64,000 bases of DNA, from the NCBI RefSeq assembly GCF_004307455.1, contig NZ_SEWX01000005.1:186001-250000 (forward strand). Reading direction: 5' to 3'. The translations under genes were made by a program, and so were the position numbers. Source of the DNA: Aquirufa nivalisilvae (GTDB lineage Bacteria; Bacteroidota; Bacteroidia; Cytophagales; Spirosomataceae). Position 1 is the first letter of the stretch, and each line of letters opens with the position of its first letter. The notes beneath the pieces were generated by a model. It was not told where the DNA came from. It did no database searches and was given only the letters and a program-made list of their open reading frames with translations. Positions 60,121-64,000 of this stretch are shown piece by piece.

Positions 60121-61206
60121 ATGATCATTGGCGTCCCTAAAGAAATAAAAAATCAAGAATTCAGAGTAGGTTTAACGCCTGCAGGAATTCAATCCTTGGT
60201 GGCTCAAGGTCACCAAGTGTATGTTCAAAGTCAAGCAGGTGTTGGTTCTGGTTTTTCAGATGATTTTTACACCCAAGTTGGAGCTGTAATTTTACCAGAT
60301 GCTAAATCAGTCTATGAGAAATCTGAAATGATTGTTAAAGTGAAAGAACCTTTAGCGCAAGAATTTCCACTGATTCAACCGGGCCAGATTCTGTTCACTT
60401 ATTTTCACTTTGCCGCATCCAAAGAATTGACCCAAGCAATGATTGCTAGTAAAGCGATTTGTATTGCTTATGAAACCGTGGAATTACCAGATAAAAGTCT
60501 CCCATTATTAATTCCGATGTCAGAAGTGGCTGGTAGAATGGCCATTCAAGTGGGAGCCTATTTTTTAGGTAAGGCCCAAGGCGGGAAAGGTAAAATGTTA
60601 GGTGGAGTTCCTGGGGTAAAACCTGCAAATGTGGTGATTTTGGGAGGAGGAGTAGTTGGTACACAGGCTGCCAAAATGGCGGCTGGTCTTGGAGCAAATG
60701 TTACAATTATGGATACTAATCTAGCTCGATTACGTTATTTGGAAGATATATTACCTGCCAATGTGTCTACCCAATATTCTACTTCGTTAGCTATACAAGA
60801 TAATCTACCTCAAGCCGACCTAATCGTTGGAGCCGTACTTTTACATGGGGCAAAGGCACCGCACCTGATCAAAAAGGAAGATTTAAAAAGAATGAGTCCA
60901 GGTACTGTACTAGTAGATGTAGCCGTGGACCAAGGTGGATGTATAGAAACTTGTCGACCTACTACGCACGAGAATCCCGTGTTTGAAATAGATGGAATTC
61001 TTCATTATTGTGTAGCTAATATGCCTGGGGCAGTACCTCAAACGTCTACTTTAGCATTGACTCAAGCAACATTACCTTATGTCCAACAAATAGCCAAAGA
61101 AGGTTGGAATGTAGCATGTACTCATAACCAAGCATTAGCTAATGGATTAACGATTTACGAGGGTAAATTGCAAAATCCCGCCTTGGCAATCTTGTTTGAT
61201 TTATAA
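60121..61206 (+). CDS. ald: Alanine dehydrogenase
   Basis: It interconverts L-alanine and pyruvate with NAD and ammonia. The 361-residue protein has the conserved MIIGVPKEIKNQEFRVGL start and the substrate-binding KVKEP and YFHFAAS segments (Lys about 75, His about 96). It also has MSEVAGRMA and the NAD-binding GGGVVGTQAAKMAAGLGA. It is divergent from the Lrp-type regulator and its leader contains a strong hairpin at 60059-60096. Confidence 0.96.
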   Translation: MIIGVPKEIKNQEFRVGLTPAGIQSLVAQGHQVYVQSQAGVGSGFSDDFYTQVGAVILPDAKSVYEKSEMIVKVKEPLAQEFPLIQPGQILFTYFHFAASKELTQAMIASKAICIAYETVELPDKSLPLLIPMSEVAGRMAIQVGAYFLGKAQGGKGKMLGGVPGVKPANVVILGGGVVGTQAAKMAAGLGANVTIMDTNLARLRYLEDILPANVSTQYSTSLAIQDNLPQADLIVGAVLLHGAKAPHLIKKEDLKRMSPGTVLVDVAVDQGGCIETCRPTTHENPVFEIDGILHYCVANMPGAVPQTSTLALTQATLPYVQQIAKEGWNVACTHNQALANGLTIYEGKLQNPALAILFDL

Positions 61207-62508
61207 TTACCAGATTTTAATTCCCTGTATTCTATATAATTCCAATTGTTGTAGGTTCACTTGATAATCAAACTGAGCTTGCATCAATTGGGATTCTTCT
61301 AAAATAGATTCTGCTTGGTCTAATTCAATCCGGCGAATTAAGCCTTGCTTAAAGCGCGTATTTGCTAAATCTAAGGCGTATTGGGCTTGTGCAACAACCT
61401 CTTTCTGGGTAGCAGCTTTCTTTACGTAGTTTTGATGATTCAATTGAGCTTGTCTCCACTCAGTACCTAATTTTTCACGGGCATCTTCTAATTGAAAAGC
61501 AACACGTTCTTTTTGAATGGTAGCTAATTCTGTTTGGTAGCTCCCTCTTTTTCCTGAATAAATAGGAATGCTTAATTTAAGGCCTAAAACGCTATTTACT
61601 TTAAAATCATCCGCAAAAGCGGGTGTTTCTCCATTTATTCTAGGAACATATCCATTCTTTAAGCCTAAGGTAGCTAATCCTGCCAGGGTAGGGGTATTCT
61701 CCGACTTAGCTAATTCGATGCTCTTATTAACTATTTCCTCCTGAGCCTTAATTTGAGTAATCTCTGGATTTGTAAATGATTCAATTGGTTTGGCTGTTTG
61801 AGCTTGCCAAATTTGAGGATTTTCAACTAAATATGACTCAGCATTGCCACCTAATAAGGTACTTAAATAGTCCAACATGCGAGCCACCTGATTTTCTGAT
61901 TCTAAAATTTTACTCTCTTGATTCGCAATTTTTACTTGCTGACTTATTTTATCATATTCAATGGCTTCTCCCAAAGCTAATTGCTTTATAATGATCTGAA
62001 AATTACTTTCAAGGCGCTTCAGTTGTGATTTTTGTACTTGAATCGCTTTTTTATTGAAAACAATTTGTTGGTATAAATTAGCAATTTGAAAACCCAATTG
62101 GAATTCCTGTTGCTCAATTTGCGCTTGACTTAATTGTGTTTCTAAACGTGTTTTTTCAATGGCCATGGCATTTCTTCCCCAATCATATAATACGTGATTA
62201 GCTACAAATTGAGAATTGTAATTCATGTTAGGTTGAAACTGTAGGGTTGAATTGGCTCCACCAAAGTTAAAACTAGCCTTGGCAACAGGATCGATTCGTG
62301 TAACACCAATTTCAGCACCAATCACAGGTTTTCCGTAAGATTCCTGAATTTGAGTTTTTACTAATCCCATTTTTATCAGGTTTCTTTGTCCTTTTAAAGC
62401 TGGAGAATGTTGTAAAATACCTTGAATTAATTCAGGTAGTCCCTTTGATTGAGCTATTACAGCCGAGCTCAACAAAGTATAGGATAAGAGTAAGATATAT
62501 TTTTTCAT
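61207..62508 (-). CDS. TolC-family outer-membrane efflux protein
   Basis: From the ATG at 62508 the protein has 433 residues. It has a signal peptide (MKKYILLLSYTLLSSAVIAQ) and two long coiled-coil halves that repeat, with Gln/Lys-rich helices and NPEITQIKAQEEIV (about 250). The pattern ALDLANTRFKQGLIRRIELDQAE near the C-terminus is the outer-efflux-protein signature. It follows the MFS gene by 4 bp and completes a tripartite pump whose membrane-fusion gene is likely just outside the window. Confidence 0.9.
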   Translation of the reverse strand: MKKYILLLSYTLLSSAVIAQSKGLPELIQGILQHSPALKGQRNLIKMGLVKTQIQESYGKPVIGAEIGVTRIDPVAKASFNFGGANSTLQFQPNMNYNSQFVANHVLYDWGRNAMAIEKTRLETQLSQAQIEQQEFQLGFQIANLYQQIVFNKKAIQVQKSQLKRLESNFQIIIKQLALGEAIEYDKISQQVKIANQESKILESENQVARMLDYLSTLLGGNAESYLVENPQIWQAQTAKPIESFTNPEITQIKAQEEIVNKSIELAKSENTPTLAGLATLGLKNGYVPRINGETPAFADDFKVNSVLGLKLSIPIYSGKRGSYQTELATIQKERVAFQLEDAREKLGTEWRQAQLNHQNYVKKAATQKEVVAQAQYALDLANTRFKQGLIRRIELDQAESILEESQLMQAQFDYQVNLQQLELYRIQGIKIW

Positions 62509-62512
62509 ATGA

Positions 62513-64000
62513 TTAATGAGCCTCTTCACTGGCTTTCATGATTTTTTCTAATTCTTCTTTGGTTTTCTTAGGGGTACGTAATAACCATAAGAAAGGTAGT
62601 ATACACATAAATAAAATGGACACTAAACGGAATGTATCTAAGTATGCCAAATAATAAGCTTGCTTGTTTACCATGGCATCTAATTGTCGATATGCAGCCT
62701 CCCCACTTCGAACAAAGTCCCCCGTTTTTTGCATCATATTTTGTGTCAATCCTTGGATTCTTTGTTGGAATAAAGGATTTTCCACTTGAATATTGGCTAA
62801 CAAATCCGTTCTATGTTGGGCTGCACGGTGTGTCGCGTAATTATTAGCAACTGCTATACCAAATGCACCTCCCAATTGTCGAATCATATTACTCAAGGCA
62901 ATTCCAGCAGGATATTCGGAGGGTTTTAATCCAGCAACGGCTTGATTAATTAAAGGCATTTGCAACATAGCTACTCCCATCATACGCAAGAGGTGCATGG
63001 GGAAGAAATCCCAACGGCCCATCTCTGGAGTAGCTGACCCACCAATAAAACCAAATATGATGAATATGCAGATCCCAACTCCCATAACAGGAATAGGCTT
63101 ACCACCTAAAGACAAATATTTGGCAATCATAGGGAATAGGATGACACCAAGTAATGTCGGATACATCAAGGATAGACCAGTTTCTGTTGAACTTAAGCCA
63201 TTGATTCGCTGAACCATGATGGGGTAAATGAACACGGATGTGAATAGACCAAAACCACTCACTAAGTTAAATACCGTACTCATGGCGAACACTTTGTTCT
63301 TGAATATCTTTAAGTTGATAACTGGATGTTCGGTGGTTAATTCTCTCCAAATGAATCCAATCAATCCAATGGCACATAATCCTGCCATGGTGTTGATGGT
63401 TCTTGACTCAAACCAATTCTCAGATTCTCCTTTTTCTAAAATATACTGCAGGTTTCCGATTCCCAAGGTTAATAAGGCTATTCCTATGTAATCGATTTCC
63501 ATGGTCTTTCGATGTTGACCTTCGCCTTCTTTTCGATCAATGAAAACAATGGTTAGAATAGTTGCCAATATACAGACAGGGATATTAACATAGAAAATGT
63601 CGTTCCACTCGTAATTATCCACTAAGTAGCCACCTAACACAGGACCCAAAGATGGGCCAAGAATGATACCCATGCCAAAAAAACCAGATGCGATTGGGCG
63701 ATCTTCTACTTCGAATGCATCAAATAATATAGCTTGAGATGTGGAAAGTAGGGCTCCTCCTCCAATACCTTGGAAAAAACGCCAAAAGACTAATTCCCAT
63801 AAGCTATCACTCATCCCACAAAAATAGGAGGCAATACCAAAAAGGATCATAGAGCCTAAATAGTAGTTTTTTCTACCAAAATATTCTCCTAAAAATCCCG
63901 TCATCGGGATAATAATTACGTTGGCTATCGCATAACTGGTAATTACCCAGGCTATATCTTCAATCGTTGCTCCAAGATTTCCGGCTATCTGGTTGAGGGC
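62513..64000 (-). CDS. DHA2-family (EmrB/QacA) multidrug transporter, 5' end outside window
   Basis: The visible ~495 residues of this 14-helix drug-proton antiporter include PMTGFLGEYFGRKNYY, RFFQGIGGGALLS (motif A/C region) and LGPVLGGYLVDNYEWNDIFYVNIP. The reading frame is open through the window end (residues such as AIANVIIIP precede the internal methionine at 63904), so the start lies beyond 64000. It heads an efflux operon with the TolC gene. Confidence 0.93.
   Translation of the reverse strand, partial: ALNQIAGNLGATIEDIAWVITSYAIANVIIIPMTGFLGEYFGRKNYYLGSMILFGIASYFCGMSDSLWELVFWRFFQGIGGGALLSTSQAILFDAFEVEDRPIASGFFGMGIILGPSLGPVLGGYLVDNYEWNDIFYVNIPVCILATILTIVFIDRKEGEGQHRKTMEIDYIGIALLTLGIGNLQYILEKGESENWFESRTINTMAGLCAIGLIGFIWRELTTEHPVINLKIFKNKVFAMSTVFNLVSGFGLFTSVFIYPIMVQRINGLSSTETGLSLMYPTLLGVILFPMIAKYLSLGGKPIPVMGVGICIFIIFGFIGGSATPEMGRWDFFPMHLLRMMGVAMLQMPLINQAVAGLKPSEYPAGIALSNMIRQLGGAFGIAVANNYATHRAAQHRTDLLANIQVENPLFQQRIQGLTQNMMQKTGDFVRSGEAAYRQLDAMVNKQAYYLAYLDTFRLVSILFMCILPFLWLLRTPKKTKEELEKIMKASEEAH

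Overview
The window is about 64 kb of low-GC chromosome from a Bacteroidota bacterium, most likely of the order Cytophagales. The evidence is the gene content: a hybrid two-component regulator with a beta-propeller sensor, a GT117/DUF2723 membrane protein, a putative porin of the Porin_10 type, DUF3570, DUF4266, DUF1080, a DUF4105/Lnb-type protein, a CrtA-like monooxygenase, and promoters of the TTG-N19-TAnnTTTG type typical of the phylum. Shine-Dalgarno sequences are scarce. The order is an inference from protein resemblance only. I see no insertion sequence, prophage, CRISPR array or rRNA operon. The window carries one tRNA-Ser(UGA) and the tmRNA.

Layout. 1-10.5 kb holds core housekeeping genes: the purL 3' end, truA, radA, a barrel protein, pheS, DUF2723, dnaJ-grpE and queG. 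10.5-19.7 kb is regulatory and phosphoesterase-rich: a GntR regulator divergent from a giant hybrid sensor kinase, a zinc phospholipase C/S1-P1-like protein, a YfcE-like phosphodiesterase, an AraC regulator and an acid-phosphatase-like enzyme. 19.7-29.8 kb holds mnmA, a degenerate TrpF-like barrel, a class A PBP, hemF, menC, lpxK and a porin. 30-36.9 kb holds a Tat-exported small subunit with a GMC oxidoreductase, an AddB-like nuclease, an SCP2-like protein and mnmE. 36.9-47.1 kb is more accessory: RhuM, a VOC protein, CrtA-like, glnK-amtB, a GH20 hexosaminidase, an esterase, a secreted nuclease, a GH105 hydrolase and kduI. 47.1-54.2 kb holds an unknown gene, a short miaA, tRNA-Ser, rsmI, a Lnb-like protein, threonine aldolase, rhaM and a second GH88/105 enzyme. 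54.2-64 kb holds DUF1080, a five-gene redox cluster, tmRNA, Lrp/alanine dehydrogenase, and a drug-efflux pair cut by the window end.

How genes work together. GH105, KduI, the second GH88/105 enzyme, RhaM and perhaps DUF1080 fit breakdown of pectin/rhamnogalacturonan, although they sit in two places without SusC/SusD genes. AmtB and a PII protein form the usual ammonium module. The Lrp-type regulator is divergent from alanine dehydrogenase. MnmA, MnmE, TruA, QueG and MiaA all modify tRNA but are not clustered.

The best candidate for an undescribed system is 55537-58991: a Rieske lipoprotein, a thioredoxin-like protein, a signal-less ApbE flavin transferase, a tiny DUF4266 lipoprotein ending in a Gly-rich Cys-Gly-Cys tail, and a DUF3570 outer-membrane barrel, all on one strand with almost no gaps. 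Other notable points are a terminator-like hairpin in the alanine dehydrogenase leader, a terminator-like hairpin inside the first codons of the secreted nuclease, a MiaA lacking its insertion domain, a TrpF-like protein without its catalytic cysteine, and two heptad-built hairpins at convergent gene ends.
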